Source: CAZFDE01 sp964517795
GTDB lineage: Bacteria; Planctomycetota; Phycisphaerae; Sedimentisphaerales; Anaerobacaceae
Assembly: GCA_964517795.1 (NCBI GenBank)
Contig: CAZFDE010000040.1
Coordinates: 1-22,491 of the forward strand
DNA: 22,491 bases
Direction: 5' to 3'
Numbering within the stretch: the stretch's first letter is position 1; each line of letters starts with the position of its first letter. The notes under the pieces were generated by a model, which made no database searches, was not told the DNA's origin, and worked only from the letters and a program-made list of their open reading frames with translations. This document shows positions 14,447-22,490 of the stretch, piece by piece. The translations under genes and the position numbers were made by a program.

Positions 14447-16543
14447 TTATTCAAAGCGTTCGGGAAAATCAGCTTTGAGACCGATCGGTTCAATATCGAT
14501 CGGTTCGAAGCCCAGTTTTAATGCCGGCGAATCGGGCTTGAGGCGAAAATCGCGCCCGGCCAGATCGACAAAACACGGATCGGCCACCACCGAGTGTGTT
14601 TCGTACCGCCGCTGGTGCATCTCCAGCCACTGCTCGTAGCTGCGGCTCGGTGCCGAGTGTCCGCCGCCGATCATCAACAGGCCGTACGGATTATAGAACA
14701 CATTCCAGTCACTGGCGCTGACCCGGTCATCGGAATAATTTTCAAAGTAATAGATGTACCGGTCGCCTTCGTAAACCGGCTCTTCGAAAGCGATAATGTT
14801 ATTGAGATATTTGTGATTATCGACGCGTTCGCCGCCCATCTCGAACGAACTGATACCGCTGCGGCAGTATTTGCTGACGATGATGATGTTATTTTGAATG
14901 TCGTTGTGAATACCCTTGGCATAGATACACTGATTCAGATAATGCGGCGTGTTGCTGCCAATGACATTGTAAATGATGTTGTTGGTTACCGTGAAAAAGT
15001 CGCTTGCGTCGTCGAGATAGATCCCGCTTTGCACATCAAACTCGAGATTGCCGGTATCGTGAATCAGGTTATTATGATAGACATTGTCGCGCCCGGGACC
15101 CCATGATTCCATCGCGCCGGTATCCTGCGTTTCGAGATTGACGTGATGGATATGGTTATAGGCAAGCAAGTTGTTTCGCGTGAACATGTAATCGTAATGA
15201 TTTTCCCACGTCATGTCTTTGATCCGTTCGCGGGCGATCTGATAGCGAAAGCCGTTCAGTGCCGTGCCGTATCGCGGCATGTGGTGGATGTCGTTGTGGA
15301 CGATGCGGTTATGGCCGCTCTGATAGACCATAATCCCCGCGCCGTGCCCGACGAGCTGCCCGCAGTGATGGATATGATTGTTCTCGATCAGGTGGTGATG
15401 ATTCTCATAGATCGCATCGTCCGAGGGGCCGATGTTATAAAGCTGCACACCGTACATCCCGTTGTTGCGGATCTCGCAGCCGTAAAGCACGTTGTACTGA
15501 CTGTAGCGATTGAAAAAGACGCCGTCCTTGCCCGCGTTTTCGATCCGGCAGAATTTCACCGAGCAATTCCGGGCACCGCTGACCTGAACCGCATACTCGC
15601 GGCAGATGGTAACATCCAGCCCTTGAAAATGCAGATTCTGCATTGGATTATCGCGCGTGCTGTTGAGCTTGATCACACTCTCGGCAGTCGCCAGGACTAA
15701 TTCCTGATCGCCGGGTTTACCGTCGGCGCACCAGAAATACGCCTTGCGGCCTTTTTGATCGATCATGCACTCACCCGGCCGATCCAGCAGCGCCAGCACA
15801 TTCTTGACATAATACGTACACGGGTAATTCTGCTTCATCGGATAGCCCGCATCCGTGCCCATCCGAATGATATGCTTGTCCGGATCGATCGTTTCGATGG
15901 GTTTGTCCTGGCTGAACCAGCGGCCCTGCCACGACCCCTGCCAGATAAAAATCGTCGCCTGCGAATAGTCCCAGTCGGCCGGATTAAAATGGTTCGGATC
16001 ATAGTAAAACGCCCGCACATCGTTGTCATCGACCGCACCGATCGTCTTAAAATACCCCTCATCCGGCGCGCGGGCCAGCGTTAAGCGCTGATTATTTTCA
16101 AAGACATGCCCGGCCGTCATCCCTTCGGGAATCTCGGCGACCATGATATCGCCTTTGTAAACCCGGTAGTCTTTCAACGGCATCCCGCCGACCAGCCGCG
16201 GCACCTCATCTTTGTACGCTTTATACATAATGCCGTATTGCTCATCGCCGCTGTCTTTGGCGTCAAAGACGATTCCTTTGGGCAGATAATACGTCCCGCC
16301 GCGAAGGTAAACGGTAACATCCGATTTCAATCCCTCGCCGATCATCTGCCGCACCGCCATCTGCGCCTTTTCGATCGTCTCGAAAGGCATCGCCTTCGTG
16401 CCGGGATTGGCATCGTCGCCATCGGTCGCCACATAAAAGCACACGTGTTTCGGATGTGATTTTGTAACGCTGTCCATACTTGCACAACCGGCGATTAGAA
16501 ATGTCATAATGGAACTGATTAAAATGGTCTTTCTCATCTGCAT
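14447..16543 (-). CDS. Right-handed parallel beta-helix lipoprotein, probable carbohydrate-active enzyme
   Basis: This 698-residue protein starts with a lipoprotein signal, RKTILISSIMTFLIAGC (lipidation at C20). CFYVATDGDDANPGTKAMPF (about 34-53) and VTVYLRGGTYYLPKG follow, the standard opening of secreted beta-helix glycanases and lyases. A small beta domain comes next (about 110-260: RLVGGMPLKDY, and FIWQGSWQGRWFS). A long helix of Asn/His-rich coils follows (NNHIHHCGQ, HNDIHHMPRYGTAL, YNHIHHVNLE, NNIIYNVIG, NNIIAFEEP). The overall shape resembles GH141-type proteins such as fucosidase or xylanase, but the family is not certain by eye. The start is ATG 16543 behind AGGAG; ATG 16537 has better spacing and is possible. 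It lies 16 bases after the arfB stop, so the two are likely transcribed together. Confidence 0.85.
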   Translation of the reverse strand: MQMRKTILISSIMTFLIAGCASMDSVTKSHPKHVCFYVATDGDDANPGTKAMPFETIEKAQMAVRQMIGEGLKSDVTVYLRGGTYYLPKGIVFDAKDSGDEQYGIMYKAYKDEVPRLVGGMPLKDYRVYKGDIMVAEIPEGMTAGHVFENNQRLTLARAPDEGYFKTIGAVDDNDVRAFYYDPNHFNPADWDYSQATIFIWQGSWQGRWFSQDKPIETIDPDKHIIRMGTDAGYPMKQNYPCTYYVKNVLALLDRPGECMIDQKGRKAYFWCADGKPGDQELVLATAESVIKLNSTRDNPMQNLHFQGLDVTICREYAVQVSGARNCSVKFCRIENAGKDGVFFNRYSQYNVLYGCEIRNNGMYGVQLYNIGPSDDAIYENHHHLIENNHIHHCGQLVGHGAGIMVYQSGHNRIVHNDIHHMPRYGTALNGFRYQIARERIKDMTWENHYDYMFTRNNLLAYNHIHHVNLETQDTGAMESWGPGRDNVYHNNLIHDTGNLEFDVQSGIYLDDASDFFTVTNNIIYNVIGSNTPHYLNQCIYAKGIHNDIQNNIIIVSKYCRSGISSFEMGGERVDNHKYLNNIIAFEEPVYEGDRYIYYFENYSDDRVSASDWNVFYNPYGLLMIGGGHSAPSRSYEQWLEMHQRRYETHSVVADPCFVDLAGRDFRLKPDSPALKLGFEPIDIEPIGLKADFPERFE

Positions 16544-16559
16544 TTTCTCCTGATTTCAA

Positions 16560-16997
16560 TTACTGTTGGTCCGGGCGAATCAGCTTAGCCGATTGCCGCT
16601 GTTTTTTCAATTGCGAATGTTCCTTTTTCGCCTGCAGGCGTTTCTCGACCGCCGATTTCGGCACACGCGTCTTTTTGCGAACCGGCTTTCGCCGCAGCGC
16701 CTGTCGAATCAGCTTGACAAATTTGTCAACGGCCGCCTCGCGATTGGCCTTCTGGCTGCGGTGCTTCTGGCTGGCGATATGCAGGACACCTTCCTTATCG
16801 ATTCGCGTCGCGAGTTTTTTGCATATTTGCCGCTTCTGCTTATCATCCAGGTGTTGCGACGCATTGACATCGAACAACAGCTCGATCCGCGTATTGACCT
16901 TGTTGACGTTCTGCCCGCCCGGCCCGCTGCTGCGCGACGCCCGAAAGCTCAGCTCGTCCTCGGCAATTCGAATTGTCGGCGTTATTTCGATTTCCAT
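16560..16997 (-). CDS. arfB: Alternative ribosome-rescue factor ArfB (YaeJ-like)
   Basis: This 145-residue protein releases stalled ribosomes by hydrolysing peptidyl-tRNA. The N-terminal domain carries the release-factor GGQ motif in its usual setting, FRASRSSGPGGQNVNKV (G27, G28, Q29). The C-terminal tail is very basic (RRKPVRKKTRVPKSAVEKRL, KKEHSQLKKQR), which in ArfB inserts into the empty mRNA channel. The length matches the 140-residue E. coli protein. The start is set at 16997 (MEIEITPTIRI). The open frame extends to 17330, but that extension crosses into the divergent transporter gene and has no family similarity. No strong ribosome binding site is visible at 16997. The gene diverges from the AEC transporter across about 70 bases. 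Confidence 0.95.
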   Translation of the reverse strand: MEIEITPTIRIAEDELSFRASRSSGPGGQNVNKVNTRIELLFDVNASQHLDDKQKRQICKKLATRIDKEGVLHIASQKHRSQKANREAAVDKFVKLIRQALRRKPVRKKTRVPKSAVEKRLQAKKEHSQLKKQRQSAKLIRPDQQ

Positions 16998-17067
16998 GAC
17001 CCAATCATCACATTCTTGCGTAATTACTAAATTGCCGTTATAACACGGTTTAGAATTGGAGTAAAGC

Positions 17068-18030
17068 ATGATGACCGTATTTACAGACGCATTTTCGAGT
17101 ACGTTTTCGGCCGTACTGCAGATCTTTCTGGTCGCGGCAGTCGGGGCACTCTCCGCGCGCTTCAAGCTGCTCAAGCCCGAACAGACGCGAACGCTCTCGG
17201 CCATCGCCGTGCGGGTCTTCATGCCCTGCCTGATCTTCGCCAACGTCATCAAGAATTTCCAGCCCGCCCAAATCTGGCTCTGGCTGGCCCTGGCGGCCTC
17301 CGCGGTCATCATGATGGGATTCGGCATCACCGTCGGCGCGGCGATCTACCGAAAGCAACTGCCCGGCGGCAAAAACATGCTCGCCCTCGCCGGCATCCAG
17401 AACGCGGGCTTTCTGGTCCTGCCGCTCGGCTCGATCCTCTACCCCGAAAGCGAACCGCGATTCTACCTATACTGCTTTCTGTACTTCACCGGCGTGAACA
17501 TGATGATCTGGGGCGTCGGCAAATTCCTGGTCAGCACCGAGGCCCATGAGAAGATGAGCTTTCGCGGCCTGATCAACCCGCCCTTTCTCACCACCACCCT
17601 GACGCCCATCCTCGTCCTGCTGCGGGCCGACGCGGTGATCCCCTCGATCCTCGTCAAATCGGTCGCCATGCTCGGCCAGGCCGCCGTGCCCATGGCCATC
17701 TTCATTCTCGGCGCCATGCTCGGCCAGGTGAAATTGAAAATGCGGCCGTACTATATGGATATCCTCAAGACCGCTGCGGTCAAATTCATCGTCCTGCCGG
17801 TCGTCACGATCGCGGTGGTATGGCTGCTGAAACTGCACGAAACCAACCTCCTGCTGGCCTATTTCTTTGTTCTCCAGTCCGCCGCCGCGCCCGCCATCAA
17901 CCTGATGATCCAGGTCAGCCACTACGGCGGCGACCAGCAGAAAATCGGCGCCATGTACCTCGCCCACTACCTCATCTGCATCCTCGCTATGCCCCTCTGG
18001 CTCGGACTCTTCAACGCCCTCACCGCCTGA
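17068..18030 (+). CDS. AEC-family transporter (auxin efflux carrier type)
   Basis: This 320-residue membrane protein has about ten hydrophobic helices in two halves. The N-terminal half contains FSAVLQIFLVAAVGALSARF, FMPCLIFANVIKNF and LAGIQNAGFLVLPLGSILYP. The central asparagine/glycine break is typical of AEC/bile-acid-symporter-like folds. The second half holds LGQAAVPMAIFILGAMLGQV and LQSAAAPAINLMIQVSHYGG, both characteristic of the family. AEC proteins export or exchange small organic acids and similar anions, and the substrate here is unknown. The start at 17068 has GGAG upstream at suitable spacing. Codon choice is strongly C/G-ending compared with the neighbours, consistent with a well-ameliorated chromosomal gene. 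It ends at a hairpin at 18042-18060. Confidence 0.92.
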   Translation: MMTVFTDAFSSTFSAVLQIFLVAAVGALSARFKLLKPEQTRTLSAIAVRVFMPCLIFANVIKNFQPAQIWLWLALAASAVIMMGFGITVGAAIYRKQLPGGKNMLALAGIQNAGFLVLPLGSILYPESEPRFYLYCFLYFTGVNMMIWGVGKFLVSTEAHEKMSFRGLINPPFLTTTLTPILVLLRADAVIPSILVKSVAMLGQAAVPMAIFILGAMLGQVKLKMRPYYMDILKTAAVKFIVLPVVTIAVVWLLKLHETNLLLAYFFVLQSAAAPAINLMIQVSHYGGDQQKIGAMYLAHYLICILAMPLWLGLFNALTA

Positions 18031-18041
18031 TCCCACTGTAG

Positions 18042-18060
18042 GGTGTGATGAAATCGCACC
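18042..18060. terminator. Hairpin between convergent genes, probable terminator
   Basis: GGTGTGAT (18042-18049), loop GAA, ATCGCACC (18053-18060) form an eight-pair stem with one G-T pair. It is followed by AATTTATT on the plus strand. It lies just past the AEC gene stop (18030) and before the end of the opposing small gene (18064). The weak U-tract lowers confidence. Confidence 0.45.
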
Positions 18061-18063
18061 AAT

Positions 18064-18324
18064 TTATTCCCAGAACTGCTTTTGAACGCTGTCAATCACA
18101 AACCCGTTATCCCGAAGCAGTTGCAGATAATCCGCCCTGCTCAGCCGCTCGAAATCAGCGATCTTCGCCCGGATCTCCGGGGTAAAATAATTGTCGTAAG
18201 CGAGCTTATTCGGGTCGAGCTCCTTGCTCAGCAGCGGCCCGGCCGTCGAGACCACATCCCCCGTTTCGTCCATCTCAATGGCGAAAATGTCACCGGATTC
18301 TTTATGGCGATACAGGGCTTTCAT
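18064..18324 (-). CDS. Small conserved-looking protein of unknown function
   Basis: This 86-residue protein begins MKALYRHKESGDIFAIEMDE and continues with GDVVSTAGPLLSKELDPNKL, YDNYFTPEIRAKI and a helical end (DFERLSRADYLQLLRDNGF). It has no signal peptide, membrane segment or cysteines and is acidic. The opening resembles a short beta-hairpin domain that reports on a residue or field, but I do not recognise a family. The codon use is like that of the chromosomal genes, unlike the AT-rich restriction-modification genes that begin 35 bases upstream. It therefore probably marks the chromosomal edge of that island. There is no strong ribosome binding site before the ATG at 18324. Confidence 0.65.
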   Translation of the reverse strand: MKALYRHKESGDIFAIEMDETGDVVSTAGPLLSKELDPNKLAYDNYFTPEIRAKIADFERLSRADYLQLLRDNGFVIDSVQKQFWE

Positions 18325-18359
18325 TGTGTTGAAAAAATACTATGGTAATAGAAACTCTA

Positions 18360-19106
18360 TTAGTGATTTACAGATTTTCGTATTCTATATAAAGTCAATA
18401 AAGCTTTATGTACATCATCTACAATTGACATAGGCAAACCAATTGCCTTTGCAATTTTTTGATCCAAGTTACGTCTACTAGAATCTTCCAATTCCTCAAA
18501 CACACTTTTCACGGGACGATTTTTAATGTTAGAAAAAGCAGATAATATTTTTTCGGTTTCTCTTTCATTAATTAAGCTTATATCGGGCACATAAAAACCT
18601 TTTCTTATTTTAGTTGCATTTATGTCCAAAACACCTAAGCCTCTTCCGAAACCAAGTGCTTCAATAAAATACATTGAGAAAGTTGAATTTAGTAACGCGT
18701 GAATAAGGTTGTGATCTATGCCTTCACCAATAGTAAACCGAATTATTCTTTGATCAACAAATGTAGGCTCCGGTGTCTTAGCGATAAAAATTCTAGTGTC
18801 CGGGTTCATCGATAAGATAAAATCCGCCAGAGTTTTTGTGTCCATTTGGTACCAAAACATACCATGTCTTGCTAAAACAGCAGGTAACGGTTGCCCTTTT
18901 GTATTACGCATATTTTTAAATTTATTAATCCATTCTAAAGCCCCTGTTTTATCTGCCGATTTTAACTGATCTATCGACATAGAACAACAGAATGCATAAT
19001 TAGTTGGCATCGCAGTCAAAGAATTAATATCGCGAAGGCTTCTTATTACTGGTTTTATAAATTCATCTTCAATGGTTTCACAATCGTCAGGAGAGGGATA
19101 AAACAT
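18360..19106 (-). CDS. C-terminal (specificity-domain) fragment of the Type IIG-like enzyme, out of frame
   Basis: This open frame encodes 248 residues and looks like the target-recognition and C-terminal part of the enzyme at 19087-21114. It is not a free-standing gene. It opens at MFYPSPDDCETIEDEFIKPV, a sequence that in Type IIG enzymes follows directly on an RGxRRGWN motif. Removing one G from the seven-G tract (plus-strand C at 19127-19133) joins the two frames as VARGERRGWNQMFYPSPDDC, restoring that motif. Later landmarks are FCCSMSIDQLKS, TRIFIAKTPEPTFVDQRIIR, HALLNSTFSMYFIEALGFGR and a C-terminal helical segment. The ATG at 19106 lacks a good ribosome binding site, supporting the view that it is translated only after frame restoration. 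The whole enzyme would then be about 915 residues. Confidence 0.8.
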   Translation of the reverse strand: MFYPSPDDCETIEDEFIKPVIRSLRDINSLTAMPTNYAFCCSMSIDQLKSADKTGALEWINKFKNMRNTKGQPLPAVLARHGMFWYQMDTKTLADFILSMNPDTRIFIAKTPEPTFVDQRIIRFTIGEGIDHNLIHALLNSTFSMYFIEALGFGRGLGVLDINATKIRKGFYVPDISLINERETEKILSAFSNIKNRPVKSVFEELEDSSRRNLDQKIAKAIGLPMSIVDDVHKALLTLYRIRKSVNH

Positions 19107-21114
19107 TTGATTCCAACCGCGACGCTCCCCCCCTGGCGACTGTTATATTATAGTTCCCTAAAAGTTTAAACTTTTCTTTGTTGGATAGAAACCATTCCAC
19201 ATTAGAAAAACATGACATCCAGCCAATAGACAAGTCATCTAATTTCTTGATATCACTTAAAGATATTTTATTTGTAATGATATTAGAAGAATTTGTGTTG
19301 GTAATAATATCAGAAGCAATATTATCGATGTCGCTTAAATATATATTTTTTAAGATTGAAATAAATGATATTTTAGAATTGCTTGTGCTTTTACCTTTTT
19401 GGCACACCAAAAGATTGGTAACCACATCTGTATTGTGAAACCACCGACCATTCGCAGAAGTTACAACACACTTAATTGAATAAAAGCGACTTAATAAGTC
19501 TCGAAATAATTTTCCCCATTCGGTAGCTAGCCATGAATTTGAAACTATTATTCCTATATGTCCATTTTTGTCTAAAATATCATAAATTAAAAAAGGAATA
19601 TAAGCGTACAAATCACTCCTGCCGCTTAACTGTTCTGCATTAGGTATATTATGCTTGGAATAAAAATATTCTATTTTTTCAAAAGCTACTGGATTCAATG
19701 TATTCAAATCTTCGAATTGAACAAATGGCAGGTTCGATATTATTGCAGAAAATAAAGGTATTTCTATTTTTTTCTGATCGCCTGTAGAAGGATCAATAAA
19801 TAATATTTTTTGCCCTGCTTCAAGTTTAAATGCATCGTGCGTGAAAATCCTTAGAGGTACATTCATGTTTTCTGGGGCCGATATCGCTAATGCTGCAATT
19901 TGAACAGGGAATGCAAATTTATCACAGCCCCATGTTGACTCTATTGCGACTCTTCCAGAAATGTTATAATTGCATTTCACCGATAAAATGGAATTTACAA
20001 TTGTTCCTGTCCCACAAAAAGGGTCTATAGCTATACCTGTTTTATCGTCAAGAGTTAAGAATACTAATAGGTCTGCAAGTTTTTCAGGAGTAACATATAG
20101 GCCTGCCGTTTTCTTGATTGTTGTTAAGATTGTTGCTTTTAAGACGCTCTGCAGGATGGCTCGGTCAATTTGTGAAAATTGAAATTCCTTCAAAAATTCA
20201 TTTATATCAATGAATGTATCCCATACTGATTCAGGGATTAAATAATCAAAATCGATGCGATGGAAGACATTTGCGAAATCGCTTTTAATAGAAATATCTT
20301 CAAATAAATTCAACGCCTCTTCAAGCGTGGTTTCTTCAGTAATGCCTTCTAACTTGCTAACGGAGTCAGTATATGCTTTTAAAATATTAGAAAAAATAAA
20401 ACGGTTAAACCATCTTAAAAGTATATGATATGCTAAAGGGCCTGCTGGAGATCTCTCTCCTGGATACTCCAACTTCACATGCCTCCACCAGACTTTGATT
20501 TTTGCATCAATCCCGCTATCTTTTTTCATCTTTTCTTCTATATAACGTTTTACTTCTAACTGGCATGTTAGGAGCTGTTCAACTATCCCTGAATCAGAAA
20601 ACATAATTTCAGGGGCAACGCCTGAGATTAAGCCACCTTCAAAATACCTATTTAGCTTTTCTAAAATCTCATCAGCACCAGATTTCCAAAGATCGGGGTG
20701 ATTGACTACATCTTCTCTGGATACAATTGCATTGTTTGCATAAAGAGGTTCCTCATATAATTCATATATATTTATTTTTTCATTGAGGATGTATAACACT
20801 GCAATAGACACATTCCAAACAACGAAACTATTAAGCCCTAAAGAGCGAGCTTTTTTTTCTGCGTTTGATATAAATTCTTGATCATTTATAGATGTATCAG
20901 GCATCTTTAGTTCCCATCCCTGAAGAAGCCTGCCCGTTGATTTGTCGCCGTATAAAAGCACGTCCGGAAAAAGAAGATTTTTTTCTGCTTTTAAAGTTAG
21001 CTCACCAGAAGCTCGTTTTATAAATTTGTCTGGCAATATAGTTAGGTTAATGTAGGAAATTAAATCTATTGCCCAAGATCGCTCGTTATAACGAAGCATG
21101 GTTTCTCTTGCCAT
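19087..21114 (-). CDS. Type IIG-like restriction endonuclease-methyltransferase, N-terminal part (frameshifted)
   Basis: Residues 1 to about 110 hold a PD-(D/E)xK nuclease: FPDVLLYG (D51) and LLQGWELKMPDT (E68, K70). A helical connector follows. Then comes a gamma-class N6-adenine methyltransferase with TPEKLADLLVFLTL, motif I IAIDPFCGTGTI (364-370) and motif IV AIISNLPFVQF (NLPF at 461-464, in place of the common NPPF/Y). After about residue 560 a target-recognition region begins. The reading frame leaves it at residue 662-663 and stops after 13 wrong-frame residues (ASRLESNVLSLS). The missing part is in the next frame (18360-19127). As written the protein lacks most of its specificity domain and should not cut normally. 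The start at 21114 has AAGGAG and overlaps the end of the upstream methyltransferase gene by 29 bases. AT-rich codon use marks horizontal transfer. Confidence 0.85.
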   Translation of the reverse strand: MARETMLRYNERSWAIDLISYINLTILPDKFIKRASGELTLKAEKNLLFPDVLLYGDKSTGRLLQGWELKMPDTSINDQEFISNAEKKARSLGLNSFVVWNVSIAVLYILNEKINIYELYEEPLYANNAIVSREDVVNHPDLWKSGADEILEKLNRYFEGGLISGVAPEIMFSDSGIVEQLLTCQLEVKRYIEEKMKKDSGIDAKIKVWWRHVKLEYPGERSPAGPLAYHILLRWFNRFIFSNILKAYTDSVSKLEGITEETTLEEALNLFEDISIKSDFANVFHRIDFDYLIPESVWDTFIDINEFLKEFQFSQIDRAILQSVLKATILTTIKKTAGLYVTPEKLADLLVFLTLDDKTGIAIDPFCGTGTIVNSILSVKCNYNISGRVAIESTWGCDKFAFPVQIAALAISAPENMNVPLRIFTHDAFKLEAGQKILFIDPSTGDQKKIEIPLFSAIISNLPFVQFEDLNTLNPVAFEKIEYFYSKHNIPNAEQLSGRSDLYAYIPFLIYDILDKNGHIGIIVSNSWLATEWGKLFRDLLSRFYSIKCVVTSANGRWFHNTDVVTNLLVCQKGKSTSNSKISFISILKNIYLSDIDNIASDIITNTNSSNIITNKISLSDIKKLDDLSIGWMSCFSNVEWFLSNKEKFKLLGNYNITVARGGASRLESNVLSLS
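19127..19133 (-). repeat. Seven-G homopolymer at the frameshift site
   Basis: The minus strand reads AGG-GGG-GGA through this run (seven C on the plus strand). With seven G the frame ends 13 residues later. With six G it continues for about 256 residues into the specificity domain. A tract at such a decisive point could be a slippage switch, a fixed mutation, or an assembly or sequencing miscount. Confidence 0.75.
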
Positions 21115-21976
21115 ATTGACAAAGCTCCTTTATGACTCCCAAGCGATCAATTTTTTTTGAAAACGCAATTTTTGATTCTGACAAAAAGGCATTCTTTAGT
21201 CGCTTACGAGCAATCTCAATAAGATCAATACTATCCTCTTTAAACAACTTTGCATTTTGGTTTTTTTCTATGCCCACAAAATTACGATTTTCACGAATAG
21301 CAGAAACCAAAAAACTGCCAGAGCCAAATGCATTATCCAAAACTACATCTCCTTCATTAGTAAATGTCCTTGTCAAATAACGCCCTAATTCAACAGGTTT
21401 TTGAGTAGAATGCCATACCGTTGATTCTGGCTCACTTTCCGGTGTTTTAAAGTAAACAACATCTGTTGGATATCGCAAACCATTTCTGCTTTCTACCAGT
21501 ATGGGCTTAAAATTGCCATAACTTCCTGTATATTGGTTTTTGCGAACACCTTTTGTATAAGCTTTTCCAACTTTCATTTGTGGATTATAAATTGGTTGAC
21601 GACGATAAAAAATGCATATATCTTCATGTTTACGCAAAGGTTGTTTTTTTGCATTCAAAAAATTTGTTGGCTTTGATTTTTCCCAAACAATTTTATAACG
21701 GAAAAAACGTTCATTGCTTAATATCAATTTCGCTGTAAAAACACCTTGAGACGTTAAAACAATAGCACCATTAGATTTTACAACACGGTTGTATTGTTCC
21801 CATAACTCATCTAAGTGTATTACTGAATCCCATTTGTTCTGTGTTGTTCCATATGGCAAATCACACAAAACCATATCAATTGAATTTTCTGGTAGATGCT
21901 GCATAACATCCAGACAATCACCTTCGAATAAATGATTGATGTAGTCTGCCGGCTTGAGAATCTTGGGTTTTTTCAT
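21086..21976 (-). CDS. Beta-class DNA methyltransferase of the restriction-modification locus
   Basis: This 296-residue protein has the catalytic motif before the SAM-binding motif, which defines the beta class. Motif IV is DMVLCDLPYGTTQNKWD (DLPY at 39-42). The SAM site is GDVVLDNAFGSGSFLVSA (D214 to G220), preceded by WHSTQKPVELGRYL (QKP at 192-194). DLPY rather than SPPY favours N6-adenine over N4-cytosine, but this is not certain. Tyr/Lys-rich residues 105-180 probably form the recognition region. The start at 21976 has AAAGG nine bases upstream. Its end overlaps the start of the Type IIG-like gene, so they are co-translated. Some Type IIG systems use a second methyltransferase to protect the strand of an asymmetric site that the fused enzyme does not modify, which fits this layout. 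Confidence 0.92.
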   Translation of the reverse strand: MKKPKILKPADYINHLFEGDCLDVMQHLPENSIDMVLCDLPYGTTQNKWDSVIHLDELWEQYNRVVKSNGAIVLTSQGVFTAKLILSNERFFRYKIVWEKSKPTNFLNAKKQPLRKHEDICIFYRRQPIYNPQMKVGKAYTKGVRKNQYTGSYGNFKPILVESRNGLRYPTDVVYFKTPESEPESTVWHSTQKPVELGRYLTRTFTNEGDVVLDNAFGSGSFLVSAIRENRNFVGIEKNQNAKLFKEDSIDLIEIARKRLKNAFLSESKIAFSKKIDRLGVIKELCQYGKRNHASL

Positions 21977-22276
21977 CGTGCTAACCTTTATAATTAAAAA
22001 AACTGTCTAAAAAAACAAAAAGTTGATAGAAATTTTATTACTTAGTAGTGTTTCATTTATTTACAACTTCTTTTGCCATAAACCGCCCTTTTTTAAAAAT
22101 CCGTTTTTCTGGCCGCATCTTTAAACCTGCGGCCAGTTTAATCCCATTCCCCCCACTTTTCCAACAAAAAAACGCTTTCATACTGTCTTTTTCGCGGAAT
22201 TTGCACCGGCTTGCCCGCAAACGCATAACGCAACCGATACGCGCCGCGCAACCGCAACCGCGTTACCATCCTTTAT
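21977..22276. other. AT-rich region upstream of the methyltransferase, no gene seen
   Basis: About 300 bases lie before the restriction-modification genes. The first 110 are very AT-rich and should hold the promoter for 21976, but no box pair stands out. The open frame crossing 22048-22353 on the plus strand runs through repeats and has no protein-like character. I see no RNA gene. Confidence 0.4.
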
Positions 22277-22303
22277 CTCTGTGTCCGCTGTGCCCTCTGT
22301 GGC
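22277..22303. repeat. Three imperfect 9-bp tandem repeats
   Basis: CTCTGTGTC, CGCTGTGCC and CTCTGTGGC follow one another directly with two or three differences between copies. Short degenerate CTSTGTGNC runs of this kind are common intergenic filler in some environmental bacterial genomes. I infer no function. Confidence 0.5.
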
Positions 22304-22326
22304 TTATAAAAGAACCAAAAAAAACC

Positions 22327-22354
22327 TTGACTTTCGGCGGTTTTTTGGTATAAT
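22327..22354 (+). promoter_or_regulatory. Near-consensus sigma70 promoter pointing out of the window
   Basis: TTGACT (22327-22332), a 16-base spacer and a perfect TATAAT (22349-22354) form the best plus-strand promoter in the window. No gene starts in the remaining 137 bases, so it serves a gene beyond the window edge or a small RNA. A short inverted repeat GTCTC-N5-GAGAC (about 22363-22377) lies near the predicted start of transcription. Confidence 0.5.
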
Positions 22355-22381
22355 GTTGGGCGTCTCAGGGCGAGACCGAAC

Positions 22382-22409
22382 GTCATTCCGAGCATGGCCG
22401 AGGAATCTG
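22382..22409. repeat. Dispersed-repeat-like dyad of the GTCATTCCGAG...GAGGAATCT type
   Basis: The segment starts GTCATTCCGAGC and ends CGAGGAATCTG around an imperfect dyad (ATTCC...GGAAT). Sequences of this pattern occur as small interspersed intergenic repeats in many bacterial genomes. There is only one copy in this window, so the call rests on recognising the pattern. Confidence 0.45.
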
Positions 22410-22445
22410 CTTAAAATAGATGCCGCGTAGCAGCCACCATGGTTT

Positions 22446-22490
22446 TAACTTTTACGCTTTGGCTTTGACTTTGAACCTTTAACTTTTCAC
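22446..22490. repeat. Degenerate CTTT-based low-complexity repeat
   Basis: About 45 bases are built from units of six to eight bases ending in CTTT (AACTTT, CGCTTT, GGCTTT, GACTTT, ACCTTT, AACTTT). It continues toward the window edge. It is simple intergenic sequence with no coding potential. Confidence 0.5.

Noticed and set aside
16998..17330. N-terminal extension of the ArfB open frame
   Set aside because: It overlaps the divergent AEC transporter gene and its promoter, and the ArfB family begins at MEIEIT.
17467..18036. Minus-strand open frame opposite the AEC transporter
   Set aside because: Its His/Asp/Gly-rich translation is typical of the antisense of GC-rich membrane-protein codons.
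22048..22353. 101-residue plus-strand open frame near the window end
   Set aside because: It runs through the 9-bp repeats (giving LSLCPLCPLW) and AT-rich spacer, with no ribosome binding site or protein-like composition.
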